A stretch of DNA of 64,000 nt from Mycobacterium sp. DL440 (GCF_011745145.1 NZ_CP050191.1:2284984-2348983); one strand, 5' to 3'; shown: positions 16,397 to 24,620, numbered from the stretch's first letter. Numbers and translations: made by a program. The notes: generated by a model not told the origin, from the letters alone.

Positions 16397-16798
16397 CTAT
16401 GGCCGCAAAATTTCTGCTGGAGAAGCGGTTTCGACGAACGCACGCGCCGCATCGGCGAGCTTCCGATCCGCAGTAGCCAGCGCGTCCGCCTGCAGCTGGG
16501 TCAGTGCGATGTACTCGGCCTGGTAGGTGTCCGGCCAGTCCAGCTGGGCGGCAATCCGCCAGGCGTGGTCCTGCAACACCCGATCGCTCAGGAGCCGGAT
16601 CCGCAGCCCACGGATACCGTCGAGAACCTTGCGGGCACGCTGTTCATCGATCTCGCCGCACCGCACCGATTCATAGACCAGGGCGAGCGCCTGCGAGCGC
16701 AACAGCGTGGGCGCCACCAGGCTGTGCCCCGGTGGAATCGTCGCTCCCTCAGCGGCGAGCTGGATGGCTACCGGAGCGTCGATGACAAATGCTGTCAT
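16397..16798 (-). CDS. PIN-domain protein (VapC-like), without a visible antitoxin
   Basis: The 133-residue product has the PIN-domain layout: FVIDAPVAIQLAAE with the first acidic residue, SQALALVYESVRCGEIDEQR in the middle, and the C-terminal block YIALTQLQADALATADRKLA with the distal acidic residues of the Mg-dependent RNase site. GAAGG precedes the ATG at 16796-16798. VapC toxins normally overlap a VapB gene just upstream; the 125 bases between this start and the divergent gene at 16924 hold no VapB-like frame. It is therefore an orphan toxin or a PIN RNase with another role. Confidence 0.8.
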   Translation of the reverse strand: MTAFVIDAPVAIQLAAEGATIPPGHSLVAPTLLRSQALALVYESVRCGEIDEQRARKVLDGIRGLRIRLLSDRVLQDHAWRIAAQLDWPDTYQAEYIALTQLQADALATADRKLADAARAFVETASPAEILRP

Positions 16799-16923
16799 AC
16801 CAGTACCTTCGCACGGATGGCAGCCACAGGCACCCGATAGCGTCGTCTATCGAGAGCCGCGCCCCACCGCCGAATCGTCGGAAATGTGACGACCGCCGCC
16901 GGTCTGCGGTAACACTTTTGGAC

Positions 16924-17574
16924 ATGACGATCGCAGAGGACGTCAAGGCCGAACGATCGGCGTTGACGGTGTCGTTGATCGAGTTGGGTCCGTCGGCCCC
17001 GACCGCGTGCGGCGATTGGACCGCACTGGATCTTGCGGCCCATCTGGCCGGCGAAGAACGCTACGGCGGCGTGACGACCTTCATCGCTCGATCCCTGGTA
17101 ACACGCGGAGTTTCGGTGGCCGGCACACCGAAGATGGTGGACACCGCGCTTCGTCGGGAGCGACGCCACGGTTTTGCGGCAGTGATCGAGCGGTTGCGTC
17201 GGCCCATACCGCGGCTGCTACTACAGCCGGTGGTGGCTCCGCTTGCTCTGTTCGAATACTGGACCCATCACGAGGATCTCGTCGGTTTCGACACACGAGC
17301 CCACGCGGTACCGGCAACACTCGTGGAGGTCATTCCACTCGTGCTGCGCTATCAGCTCAAGAAGCTGCCCGCCGGCGTTCGGGTGACGGTCGGCACCAGC
17401 GACGGTGACCACCGCTGGTCGGTCGGGCCGCAATCGGGGCCAGAGGTGATTCTCGGTGGCTCTCCCCCGGATCTGGTCCGATGGCTGGCGGGGCGTCGAG
17501 CAGCCGGCGAAATCGCGATGGCCGGACCCGGGACGACGGTGCAGGAGCTACGCGCATTCGGGGGTCGAGTGTGA
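16924..17574 (+). CDS. Maleylpyruvate isomerase-family (mycothiol-dependent, DinB-like) protein
   Basis: The 216-residue product has an N-terminal DinB-like four-helix domain: an entry helix (EDVKAERSALTVSLIELGPS), then CGDWTALDLAAHLAGEERYG with a metal-binding His and EYWTHHEDLVGFDT with further histidines. This is the TIGR03083/maleylpyruvate isomerase plan of actinobacteria, whose members use mycothiol as cofactor. The C-terminal part resembles a sterol-carrier-like fold. The substrate is unknown. It is followed 38 bases downstream by a coiled-coil protein gene. Confidence 0.88.
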   Translation: MTIAEDVKAERSALTVSLIELGPSAPTACGDWTALDLAAHLAGEERYGGVTTFIARSLVTRGVSVAGTPKMVDTALRRERRHGFAAVIERLRRPIPRLLLQPVVAPLALFEYWTHHEDLVGFDTRAHAVPATLVEVIPLVLRYQLKKLPAGVRVTVGTSDGDHRWSVGPQSGPEVILGGSPPDLVRWLAGRRAAGEIAMAGPGTTVQELRAFGGRV

Positions 17575-17611
17575 CTGCCGGAAACCGAAGTTGCCTCGCT
17601 GTGAGGTTGCC

Positions 17612-18478
17612 GTGACCGTCGACGACGAACTCAACTCGCTCTACGGCTTGCGGCCGGAGGAGTTCACCGCGCGGCGCAATGAGCTCGCGGCAGCGGCAAA
17701 GAAGCGTGGTGATGTGTTGGCGGCCAAGGCGATCGCCGCGGCTCGACGACCGACGACGGCTGCGTGGGTGGTGAACCTGCTCGTACTGACCGACGCGACA
17801 GCCCGCCCGAAACTGACCGACTTGCGCGAATCGCTGCGTGCCGCGCATGCCGCCATGGATGGACAACGCATCCGCGAGCTGTCCACGTCGCAGCGGCTAC
17901 TTGTGCAGGACCTGGCCCGCGCTGGATTCGCGGCCGCCGAACTACCTGATCCGACAGCCGCATTGCGCGACGACGTCACCGCCACACTGCAGGCTGCGAT
18001 CGCCGATCCCGAGGTCACCGCGCGATTAGGCCGGCTGTCCAGGGCGGAAGAGTGGTCAGGGTTCGGTGACTTCGGAGCATCGTCTGCCGTGACCACCCGG
18101 CCCCGGTCCGACACGGAGTCCTCGCCGAGGGCCACCCCACCGCCGTCGACGAAGGAGCAGTCGCACACGGACGCTGCCGCGATCGAGGAAGCCCGACGTC
18201 GCCGTGACGCCACCGCATCCGAACTGGGCGCGGCGCGCGCCGCACACGACGACGCGCTCGCAACATTGAAGGAGCGGCGGCACAAAGTCACGACCGCACG
18301 CCGGCGCTACGAGAAAGTGCTCGAGACCCTCGCCGCCGCGGAGCACGACCTCGAGGCAGTCGATGCACAACTCGACCTCGCGCAGCGGGCCGCCGACGAG
18401 TTGCAGAGCAGGTTGCAAACTGCCGAAACGGTGCTGGCGCAGGCAGAATCGCAGCTGACCCGACTCACGGCCGAGTGA
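17612..18478 (+). CDS. Coiled-coil protein of unknown function
   Basis: A GTG at 17612 preceded by GAGG gives 288 residues. Residues 1-150 are helical and basic (LYGLRPEEFTARRNELAAAA and AARRPTTAAWVVNLLVLTDA), resembling a conserved actinobacterial domain with no assigned role. A Ser/Thr/Pro linker follows and then a long coiled coil from about residue 190 to the end (IEEARRRRDATASELGAARA and further heptads). No enzyme motif, signal peptide or membrane segment is seen. It lies downstream of the DinB-like gene and probably shares its transcript. Confidence 0.85.
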   Translation: MTVDDELNSLYGLRPEEFTARRNELAAAAKKRGDVLAAKAIAAARRPTTAAWVVNLLVLTDATARPKLTDLRESLRAAHAAMDGQRIRELSTSQRLLVQDLARAGFAAAELPDPTAALRDDVTATLQAAIADPEVTARLGRLSRAEEWSGFGDFGASSAVTTRPRSDTESSPRATPPPSTKEQSHTDAAAIEEARRRRDATASELGAARAAHDDALATLKERRHKVTTARRRYEKVLETLAAAEHDLEAVDAQLDLAQRAADELQSRLQTAETVLAQAESQLTRLTAE

Positions 18479-18494
18479 TGGTGCGATTCAAGCG

Positions 18495-18854
18495 TCAGAC
18501 GCCGAAGGGTTTCGCATATGCAATCTCACCGCTGGGTACCGCGTCATCAGGATTGAGAGTGAGGGCCAGGAAGGTGTCATCCGGTACCGCAAATGGCGCC
18601 GTGATGCCGAGACGCGATGCCGGGGCGAACCCGAATCGCGGGTAGTAATCAGCGTGGCCCAGAACGATTACCAGGTTTTCCCCCAGTTCTCGCGCTTGCC
18701 CGAGCCCTGCTCGAATCGCTGCCGAACCAGCCCCACTTCGCTGGAGATCGGGCACGACCGCGCAGGGCCCGAGTGCGAGCGCGCGATGATTTTCGACGGT
18801 GCATCGCGTGAGTAAACCCATATCCCATCTTCCACTCACCCGCCTGCAGTTCAT
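18495..18854 (-). pseudogene. GNAT acetyltransferase lacking its N-terminal third
   Basis: The frame contains the acetyl-CoA-binding core LGPCAVVPDLQRSGAGSAAI (motif A, Q/RxxGxG) and the LVIVLGHADYYPRFGFAPAS segment typical of YhbS-like N-acetyltransferases. The usual first 50-60 residues (strands 1-3) are missing: upstream of 18854 only 39 bases separate it from the hydrolase gene on the same strand, with nothing GNAT-like. The 119-residue remainder, which ends normally with IAYAKPFGV, is probably non-functional. A short domain variant is the alternative. Confidence 0.65.
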
Positions 18855-18893
18855 GTGAGGCGTGAACTACCTCCGCTCCCCCGCCGGCACCCG

Positions 18894-19652
18894 TCAGTCT
18901 GGCACTATGCCCTCACTCCGCCCAAGATGCCGGGGAAAGAATCGGGTGTCGATCCGGTCCGTGGGCACCGGGTGATGCCGACCCGGGAAGGCATGCAGCA
19001 CTTTGTCTTCCGAGGCGAAGGCGCCGAACAAATCCAGACCGAATCCGCGTGGGATCTCCTTGTCGTCCCATGGGAGCAGGAACTCGATGGGGATGGTTAC
19101 CTGTTTCGCCGCTTCGAGCAGCGCATCGTGTGCGACGACCCCTCCGAAGAGCGCGGCGGTGATCCGGGGCTCGGCCGCCGCCAGCGGTATTCCGATCGCG
19201 CTCGCCAGCGTCATGCCGGAGTAGCCGATAGGCGACCGTGCGTCGATCTCGGGCAGGGCTTGCACGGCGTCGATCGTCGCCCGCCATTCGGGGACGGCGC
19301 GTTCGGACACCGAATGGCAGTACTCAGCGAGGAGCCGACCAAACGACGGGCTGCCTTCTGCCCGAGCCTGCTGGAAGGCGGTGACCAGCCGAACATCGGC
19401 TGCGCTGCGCGGCCGGTCGCCATGTCCGGGCGCATCAATCGAGACGACGTGAAAACCGTCCGTGAGCACCGAGGAATGGGCCCGCGCTACGTGCCCCGGG
19501 GCCTTCTTGTCCAGGCCGCCGGGGTGACCGGCCAGGATCACGGGCGCGCCGTCGGAACCGGTTTCCGGTGACCAGAGCACGCCGGTGATGTCGCCCAGGG
19601 TGAAGGTGCGTTCGATGACACCGTTCGACGATGTCTCAGAGGTGAAATGCAT
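18894..19652 (-). CDS. Alpha/beta-hydrolase-fold protein
   Basis: The 252-residue protein has an alpha/beta hydrolase core: VILAGHPGGLDKK (oxyanion-hole HPGG), FHVVSIDAPGHGDRP, the nucleophile elbow IGYSGMTLASAIG (Ser in GxSxG) and a late FPGRHHPVP with the candidate catalytic His. It resembles dienelactone-hydrolase/acyl-peptidase-like small hydrolases. GAAAGG lies before the ATG at 19650-19652. A 19-codon open frame with a strong ribosome site sits in its leader (19700-19759). The substrate is unknown. Confidence 0.88.
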   Translation of the reverse strand: MHFTSETSSNGVIERTFTLGDITGVLWSPETGSDGAPVILAGHPGGLDKKAPGHVARAHSSVLTDGFHVVSIDAPGHGDRPRSAADVRLVTAFQQARAEGSPSFGRLLAEYCHSVSERAVPEWRATIDAVQALPEIDARSPIGYSGMTLASAIGIPLAAAEPRITAALFGGVVAHDALLEAAKQVTIPIEFLLPWDDKEIPRGFGLDLFGAFASEDKVLHAFPGRHHPVPTDRIDTRFFPRHLGRSEGIVPD

Positions 19653-19699
19653 GGTGGTGCCTTTCGGGAGTGCCGTTGTTCAGGCGCTCCTGGCGACAC

Positions 19700-19759
19700 C
19701 TATCTCGATCGCCCAACCGTGAACGCGAGTGGGAGCACCCACAGGGTTACAGCGTCCAT
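19700..19759 (-). other. Possible 19-residue leader peptide upstream of the hydrolase
   Basis: On the minus strand GAGGAGGTGAGACCC directly precedes an ATG (19757-19759) and a 19-codon frame MDAVTLWVLPLAFTVGRSR ending in TAG at 19700-19702, 47 bases before the hydrolase start. The ribosome site is stronger than that of the hydrolase itself. It could be a translated leader controlling the downstream gene, or chance. Confidence 0.35.
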
Positions 19760-19885
19760 GGGTCTCACCTCCTCGCGTGCTGTCACGGTCGCGGCGACGC
19801 TATCAATCCGACCGCGACCCCGTCCAACGATTTTCGCGTGCGTGCCCTGGGGCCACGCAGTGCGCGCTACGTGGGCTTGCGGCCG

Positions 19886-20022
19886 TTACGTACTATCTAT
19901 GCGCCACCGGTGACAGCGTGTGTAACGGTGCCGCACCCGGGCCGCCGAGCGGCGCGCACAACGCCTACATCGCCAACGGCATGGTCGACCAGGCCGCACA
20001 GTTTGCCGTCAGCCGGTTGTAG
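19886..20022 (+). pseudogene. C-terminal remnant of a cutinase
   Basis: The frame ending at 20022 reads YYLCATGDSVCNGAAPGPPS followed by GAHNAYIANGMVDQAAQFAV and SRL. This is the C-terminal signature of cutinase-family esterases: the catalytic Asp in CATGDxVC and the catalytic His in AHxxY. The preceding 130-150 residues, including the GYSQG nucleophile, are not found upstream; the sequence before about 19886 shows no cutinase features. It fills part of the interval between the divergent hydrolase and the DinB-like gene. Confidence 0.7.
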
Positions 20023-20136
20023 CGACCACTCCCGACGACTTCTCGATCTTCGCGGCTGCGTCCAGTCGTGCCACTCCCCTGCTCCGGGTCGACGGCCGCC
20101 ACGCCTCCTCCAGCACAACAGGACGGATAAAAACCT

Positions 20137-20619
20137 ATGGGTACCAACCGAATCACCAACGGAACCGAGCGCACGCTCATCGAGAACACGCTCGACCGAA
20201 ACCGTGCCGCACTGATTGCGACCGTACGAGGGCTGACCGAGGCCGACGCCCGCCGGCACCTCGTGACGTCGCTGACGACACCGATCTCGTTGATCAAGCA
20301 TGCCGCTGCCGCGGAAAGAATTTGGTTCCAACGGTTCTGGGCTGGACTCGAGGAATCCGAATGCGACGGATACTCAAGGCGAGACGAGGGCACGTTCGCC
20401 GTCGCCGACGACGAGTCGTTGCCCGACGTGATCGCCGAGTTCCAGCGCGCCAGCCAGCGATCGCGCGACATCGCGTCGCGCTTCGACCTCGACGCCACGA
20501 TAGACATCCCTGCCGAGGGAACTGTGAGCATGCGGTGGACCCTGCTCGCGATGATCGAAGAGTTCGCCAGACATGCCGGGCACGGCGACATCCTTCGCGA
20601 ACAAATCGATGAGCCTTGA
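20137..20619 (+). CDS. DinB/DUF664-family protein
   Basis: The 160-residue protein opens with a helix (RTLIENTLDRNRAALIATVR) and contains PISLIKHAAAAERIWFQRFW, where the first metal-binding His lies, and LLAMIEEFARHAGHGDILRE with two further His, forming the three-His metal site of the DinB/YfiT-like four-helix bundle. This branch (DUF664) is common in mycobacteria and is thought to include thiol-dependent transferases. The ATG at 20137 lies just after the cutinase remnant. The MBL-fold gene begins 92 bases downstream. Confidence 0.9.
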   Translation: MGTNRITNGTERTLIENTLDRNRAALIATVRGLTEADARRHLVTSLTTPISLIKHAAAAERIWFQRFWAGLEESECDGYSRRDEGTFAVADDESLPDVIAEFQRASQRSRDIASRFDLDATIDIPAEGTVSMRWTLLAMIEEFARHAGHGDILREQIDEP

Positions 20620-20711
20620 TCGCTGGATAGTTCCTGCGGCTCGAGAACGTTCCCATGAGAAAGACAGGTCATTCGACATGTCTTCAGTGCGGCCCTCAGG
20701 AGGAACACAAC

Positions 20712-21623
20712 ATGAGTTTGGACAACATTGCCCGGACGGAAAGTCCTGTCGACGAGTTGGTTCCGTCGCGTTATGCGGTGCAGGTAGGCGACATCGAGGT
20801 ACTGGTGATCAGCGACGGCGTGCTGCCGATCACGGCCTCGACGTTGGCCACCAACGCCGACCCGTCCGACCTGGCGGGTTGGCTGGGCGACAACTTCCTG
20901 CCGGCCGAGGTGGTCGACTGGCCGCTGAACATCGTTGTGGTCCGTAGCGGCGACAAGACCATCCTCGTCGACGCCGGGCTGGGGCTGGAATTCCCGGATT
21001 TCCCCCGGGCCGGACAGACGGTCCAGCGACTGGAGGCTGCCGGTGTCGATCTCGGTTCCGTGACCGACGTGGTGCTCACCCACATGCACATGGACCACGT
21101 GGGCGGACTGATCACCGAAGGGGTGAAGGAACGGCTGCGGCCGGACCTGCGGGTCCATGCGGCGGCCGCCGAGGCTGAGTTCTGGGAGTCACCCGATTTC
21201 TCCCGCACCGTCATGCCGCAGCCGATACCGGATGTGCTTCGTAGGGTTGCTGCGCAGTTCTTGGACGACTACCGGGGCCAGCTGCGGACGTTCGAGACGG
21301 AATACGAGGTGGCACCGGGCGTGCTCGTCACACGCACCGGCGGTCATACCCCCGGGCACAGTGTGGTCCGGCTGGCGTCGGGCGGCGAGAAACTGACATT
21401 CGCCGGCGACGCCGTGTTCGCGCCCGGGTTCGACAATCCCGAGTGGCAGAACGGATTCGAACACGACCCCGAGGAGGCGGCTCGCGTCCGCGTCCAGCTT
21501 CTGCGCGAGTTGGCGGCGACGGGAGAATCGCTGGTGGCCACCCACCTGCCGTTCCCGTCCGTCTGCCACGTGGCAACCGCCGGCGACGTCTTCCGGTGTG
21601 TACCGGCCGGCTGGGATTACTGA
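20712..21623 (+). CDS. Metallo-beta-lactamase-fold hydrolase
   Basis: AGGAGG at 20698-20703 fixes the start at 20712, giving 303 residues. The zinc-binding motif LTHMHMDHVGGL (HxHxDH) is followed by GGHTPGHSVVRL and FAGDAVF, supplying the remaining His and bridging Asp, and a late ATHLPFPSVCHV supplies the last His. The order matches AHL-lactonase-like/AttM-like and methyl-parathion-hydrolase-like MBL proteins with two metal ions. The substrate is probably a lactone or ester; quorum-signal hydrolysis would be a guess. A strong hairpin lies just downstream. Confidence 0.92.
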   Translation: MSLDNIARTESPVDELVPSRYAVQVGDIEVLVISDGVLPITASTLATNADPSDLAGWLGDNFLPAEVVDWPLNIVVVRSGDKTILVDAGLGLEFPDFPRAGQTVQRLEAAGVDLGSVTDVVLTHMHMDHVGGLITEGVKERLRPDLRVHAAAAEAEFWESPDFSRTVMPQPIPDVLRRVAAQFLDDYRGQLRTFETEYEVAPGVLVTRTGGHTPGHSVVRLASGGEKLTFAGDAVFAPGFDNPEWQNGFEHDPEEAARVRVQLLRELAATGESLVATHLPFPSVCHVATAGDVFRCVPAGWDY

Positions 21624-21631
21624 CCGCCTGT

Positions 21632-21675
21632 CGTGATTGGCCGGCATTCTCCAGGGAGGGCGCCGGCCAATCACG
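21632..21675 (+). terminator. Strong hairpin terminator after the MBL-fold gene
   Basis: CGTGATTGGCCGGC (21632-21645) and GCCGGCCAATCACG (21662-21675) are perfect 14-base complementary arms around a 16-base loop, beginning 9 bases after the stop codon. No T-run follows directly, as is usual in mycobacteria; a weaker GCCG-GT-CGGC stem followed by six T lies at 21700-21719 and may act as a second terminator. Confidence 0.75.
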
Positions 21676-21877
21676 CGTTCGGGTCCGCAGTGGCAGCGAG
21701 CCGGTCGGCCGTCTTTTTTGACATGCACGTCAAAGTTCAAGGCGTCGTTGGAGTTTCTGCCAGCGAAGTTACGGTTTCCACCCACAGCCGGTGCGGAACT
21801 GCGACCATAAGCGATAGCGGTTCGGCGCCAGCAAATTATCGCGCAGATTCGTTTGGTCCGGAATGAAGGAGCGGCAG

Positions 21878-22222
21878 ATGCGTTCGATGATGGCTTCTGA
21901 AATGCGACGCGGGCTGACAAAAGCAGCGGTGGCAGTAATCTTTGGGATCTCCGTGCTGGGCGCGGTTACGCCGGTGACTACGGTGTCCGTCGCTTCAGCG
22001 GCACCCCGCACACCCGCGGCTCTCGATTCCCCCACCAGCCCGGATGATCCGGCATGTGCGACAGAGGGGTGGAATCCAGCCTGTTGGGGAGGAATGTACG
22101 ACCAGACGCCCGACGACGGAATACCCGGTGACAACGCTGCCGAAGGCGGCATACCCGCCCCGGCGATGGTGCCGAATGTGGACGGGTCGATGAGCCCGCC
22201 CGGCACGCCTGGGGCCATCTGA
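21878..22222 (+). CDS. Small secreted proline/glycine-rich protein
   Basis: AAGGAGCGG precedes the ATG at 21878, giving 114 residues. A signal peptide (KAAVAVIFGISVLGAVTPVT then TVSVASA before APRTPAAL) leads to a mature part of about 75 residues rich in Pro, Gly and Asp with two cysteines (DPACATEGWNPACWGGMYDQ). I do not recognise the family; small secreted proteins with this CxxxxxxxC/WGG layout occur in mycobacteria. No neighbour is closely linked. Confidence 0.75.
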   Translation: MRSMMASEMRRGLTKAAVAVIFGISVLGAVTPVTTVSVASAAPRTPAALDSPTSPDDPACATEGWNPACWGGMYDQTPDDGIPGDNAAEGGIPAPAMVPNVDGSMSPPGTPGAI

Positions 22223-22238
22223 TCGCAACCGACGCGAG

Positions 22239-22487
22239 CTAGCGCTGCACGGCATACAACTTCTTGCGGTATGCCGCCAGCGATCTCGCAAAACTCGGTT
22301 CCCGCTCAGCGGTCTGTTCGGATGGAGTTGGGCTGATCCGATCGCCGCACTCCTTCTCGCCGGCGTTGCCGTCAACGAAGGACGCGAAGCGTGGCGCGGC
22401 GAAACCTGTTGTGGAGACTGAGAACCCGAGCGTCGCCGTCGGACGATTCATACCCGGTGCGGGACGCAACGACAGGGTGCCGATCAC
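22239..22487 (-). CDS. Hypothetical small protein, possibly coupled to the tautomerase gene
   Basis: A GTG at 22485-22487 overlaps the tautomerase stop codon by four bases (GTGA), the classic coupling arrangement, and opens an 82-codon frame. The last part, EREPSFARSLAAYRKKLYAV then QR, looks protein-like, whereas the first 20 residues do not. I recognise no family and the frame may be accidental. Confidence 0.25.
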   Translation of the reverse strand: MIGTLSLRPAPGMNRPTATLGFSVSTTGFAAPRFASFVDGNAGEKECGDRISPTPSEQTAEREPSFARSLAAYRKKLYAVQR

Positions 22488-22879
22488 ACGTTGACGTTGA
22501 AGCCCAGTTCGACATCGCAGGCGGCCTGCCCGCCACGAACTCCCCAGTTCTGCATCGGGTGGTCGCGCACGAGGATGGTGACATGGTCCGGTGGGATGCC
22601 CAGCGCCTCCAGGCGATTGACAATCTCCCGGTAGAGATCCCGCTTGGCCTGAAGCGATCGGCCGGAGAAACAGTCGACTGTCACGAGGGTGTACAGCTCG
22701 GGTTGCGCCAGGCCCGGCGAATGCGAGAACCGATGAGGCTCATGGGATGCCAGCCGGACATGCTTGTCGCCGGCCGGGATCTGGAATGCGACCACCAGTG
22801 CATCGTGCACCGCATCAATGATTGCCACCTCTTCGGACTGGATGTAAGGCCGCCGAACCTCGATGAGCGTGCTGGGCAT
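22484..22879 (-). CDS. Tautomerase-superfamily protein
   Basis: The 131-residue product starts MPSTLIEVRRPYIQSEEVAI, so Pro2 becomes the N-terminal catalytic proline of the 4-oxalocrotonate tautomerase/cis-CaaD superfamily after Met removal. The rest (DAVHDALVVAFQIPAGDKHV and the C-terminal DHVTILVRDHPMQNWGVRGG) matches the longer, about 130-residue, branch that contains two beta-alpha-beta units per chain. A longer upstream frame lacks homology. It is transcribed away from the PepD terminator. Confidence 0.88.
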   Translation of the reverse strand: MPSTLIEVRRPYIQSEEVAIIDAVHDALVVAFQIPAGDKHVRLASHEPHRFSHSPGLAQPELYTLVTVDCFSGRSLQAKRDLYREIVNRLEALGIPPDHVTILVRDHPMQNWGVRGGQAACDVELGFNVNV

Positions 22880-22963
22880 CCGCGAATCGTCACACACGTT
22901 GTCTGCCGTGGTCACTCGAATTTTCTGCGCCCATGTCGATTGACTCCACGACCGCCAAAGCAA

Positions 22964-22998
22964 GGGGCCCCAGCCCGGACACTGCCGGCTGGGGCCCA
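22964..22998 (-). terminator. Hairpin terminator after the PepD-like gene
   Basis: GGGCCCCAGCCCGG (22965-22978) pairs with CCGGCTGGGGCCC (22985-22997) with one bulged base around a 6-base loop. It lies 18 bases beyond the stop of the protease gene on the minus strand and is followed on that strand by TTGCTTTGG, giving a short U-rich tail. Confidence 0.75.
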
Positions 22999-23015
22999 CT
23001 GAGCTGTTTCTACCG

Positions 23016-24485
23016 TTACGCCTGGACCTGCCCGAGGGTGACGTCCACGGTGCGCGCGGCGCCCGACGGATCCTCATAGGTCAGCGTCACGGTGTCCCCC
23101 GGCGCCTTGGATCGCACCGCAGCGACCAACGCATCGGGACCGTCGATCACCTGATTGTCGACCTTGGTGATCACCGCGCCGTCGGGCAGACCGGCGGCGG
23201 CTGCCGGGCCCCCGGCGACCACGCCGGCAACCGTTGCGCCGTGCGAATCGTTACCGGAGAGCTGGACACCCAGCGAGGCATGCTGGACGGTTCCGGTCGA
23301 GACCAGTTCGTCAGCAATCCGTTTGGCCTGATCCACCGGAATCGCGAAGCCCAGACCGATGGAGCCGGCCTGCCCACCGCCCTGCGAACCCTGGCCACCG
23401 CCCAACGATGCGATCGCCGAGTTCACCCCGATGAGGTCGCCGTTCATGTCGACCAGTGCACCGCCGGAGTTACCCGGATTGATCGCGGCGTCGGTCTGAA
23501 TGGCGCTCATCACCGAATTCTGGCCACTCTGCTCGTCGCCGGTGGCGACCGGGCGGTCCAGCGCGCTGATGATGCCGGTGGTCACCGTTCCCTGCAGGCC
23601 CAACGGCGAGCCCACCGCGACGACGTTCTGCCCCACCTTCAGGTCTTTCGAGGAACCGATCGTGATCGGGGTCAACCCGGACACGTTCTGCGCTTTCACC
23701 ACCGCGATGTCGTCGTCGGGGTCGGTGCCGACGACGGTGAAGGGCACGGTGCGACCATCGGACATGGTCACGGTCGCCTGCATTGCGCCGTTGGTCCGGC
23801 CGGAAGTCCTGGCCGACGGTCCGTCAGGCGAGTACTGGTCGTCACCGGGGAACTGCCCACCAGGGAACAGACCGCGTGGCATTCCGGGGAACTGACCACC
23901 AGGTGAGTCCTCGGCGGCGAGCGGTCCCTGAGTGCCCGCGCCGCGCGCGGCAGCCGCGACGACATGGTTGTTGGTGAGGATCAGACCGTCCTCGCTGAGG
24001 ACGATCCCGGATCCCTCCTCACGCCCCTGCCCGGTCACTATCTGCAGCTTCACCACACTGGGCAGCACCTTGGCAGATACCTGTTCGACCGATCCGGCCG
24101 GTGCGGAACCCTTCGGCTGAACGGGGGTGGATCCGGTGGCCGGCGACGGTATGCGGGCGTGGTCAGCAGCCGGCGCCTGTGCGACAGTCGTGGGCTTTCC
24201 GGACTGGTCGACCACCGCGACGGCCGCGACGGCACCGGTAGCCATGGCCACCGCGGCAGTGCCGGCAACCAGCACACCGACGCGGGACTTCTTCTTCGGC
24301 GGTGAAACGTCCTGTACCGGAGGTGCATCGAACTTCTGGGTCATCTCGGGATGCAGCCCATACGGAGGAAACGGTTGCTGATAGCCGGTCCGGCTCCATG
24401 GGCTTGGATTGCGTTGATCCACCGCCTGTTTCGCATCCCATTCGCGATTGCTATTCTGCGGCGATCTACCCGACCAGTAATTCAT
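23016..24485 (-). CDS. pepD: HtrA-type serine protease with PDZ domain, PepD-like
   Basis: The 489-residue protein has a cytosolic lead of about 68 residues, one membrane segment (VGVLVAGTAAVAMATGAVAA), a trypsin-like domain and a C-terminal PDZ domain (SLGVQLSGNDSHGATVAGVV onward). The triad is visible: His174 in TNNHVVA, Asp259 in DPDDDIAVV and Ser340 in NPGNSGGA. A Gly/Pro-rich insertion with two GGQFPG repeats follows the histidine. This is the layout of M. tuberculosis PepD (Rv0983), an envelope-stress protease and chaperone. Unlike there, no mprAB two-component genes are adjacent, so it may be a paralogue. Candidate response-regulator repeats lie upstream. Confidence 0.9.
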   Translation of the reverse strand: MNYWSGRSPQNSNREWDAKQAVDQRNPSPWSRTGYQQPFPPYGLHPEMTQKFDAPPVQDVSPPKKKSRVGVLVAGTAAVAMATGAVAAVAVVDQSGKPTTVAQAPAADHARIPSPATGSTPVQPKGSAPAGSVEQVSAKVLPSVVKLQIVTGQGREEGSGIVLSEDGLILTNNHVVAAAARGAGTQGPLAAEDSPGGQFPGMPRGLFPGGQFPGDDQYSPDGPSARTSGRTNGAMQATVTMSDGRTVPFTVVGTDPDDDIAVVKAQNVSGLTPITIGSSKDLKVGQNVVAVGSPLGLQGTVTTGIISALDRPVATGDEQSGQNSVMSAIQTDAAINPGNSGGALVDMNGDLIGVNSAIASLGGGQGSQGGGQAGSIGLGFAIPVDQAKRIADELVSTGTVQHASLGVQLSGNDSHGATVAGVVAGGPAAAAGLPDGAVITKVDNQVIDGPDALVAAVRSKAPGDTVTLTYEDPSGAARTVDVTLGQVQA

Positions 24486-24560
24486 TCCGTTTGCTTCTTC
24501 CCTTGCGACACCGACATATATGCGCCGTGCCGGCGCCCACCTAGATGTTGCAGTGCCCTA

Positions 24561-24582
24561 CTGAGGGTTTGCTGAGAGTGAG
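24561..24582. promoter_or_regulatory. Tandem CTGAG repeats upstream of the PepD-like gene
   Basis: CTGAG at 24561-24565 is repeated at 24572-24576 exactly 11 bases on (one helical turn), with a GTGAG six bases later. Spaced tandem repeats of this size are typical of OmpR-type response-regulator sites. MprA controls pepD in M. tuberculosis; that this is an MprA site is an inference. Confidence 0.35.
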
Positions 24583-24620
24583 TTCGGTGCTGGCCAAGAC
24601 TTTTTCAACGCTCGAAAGCA

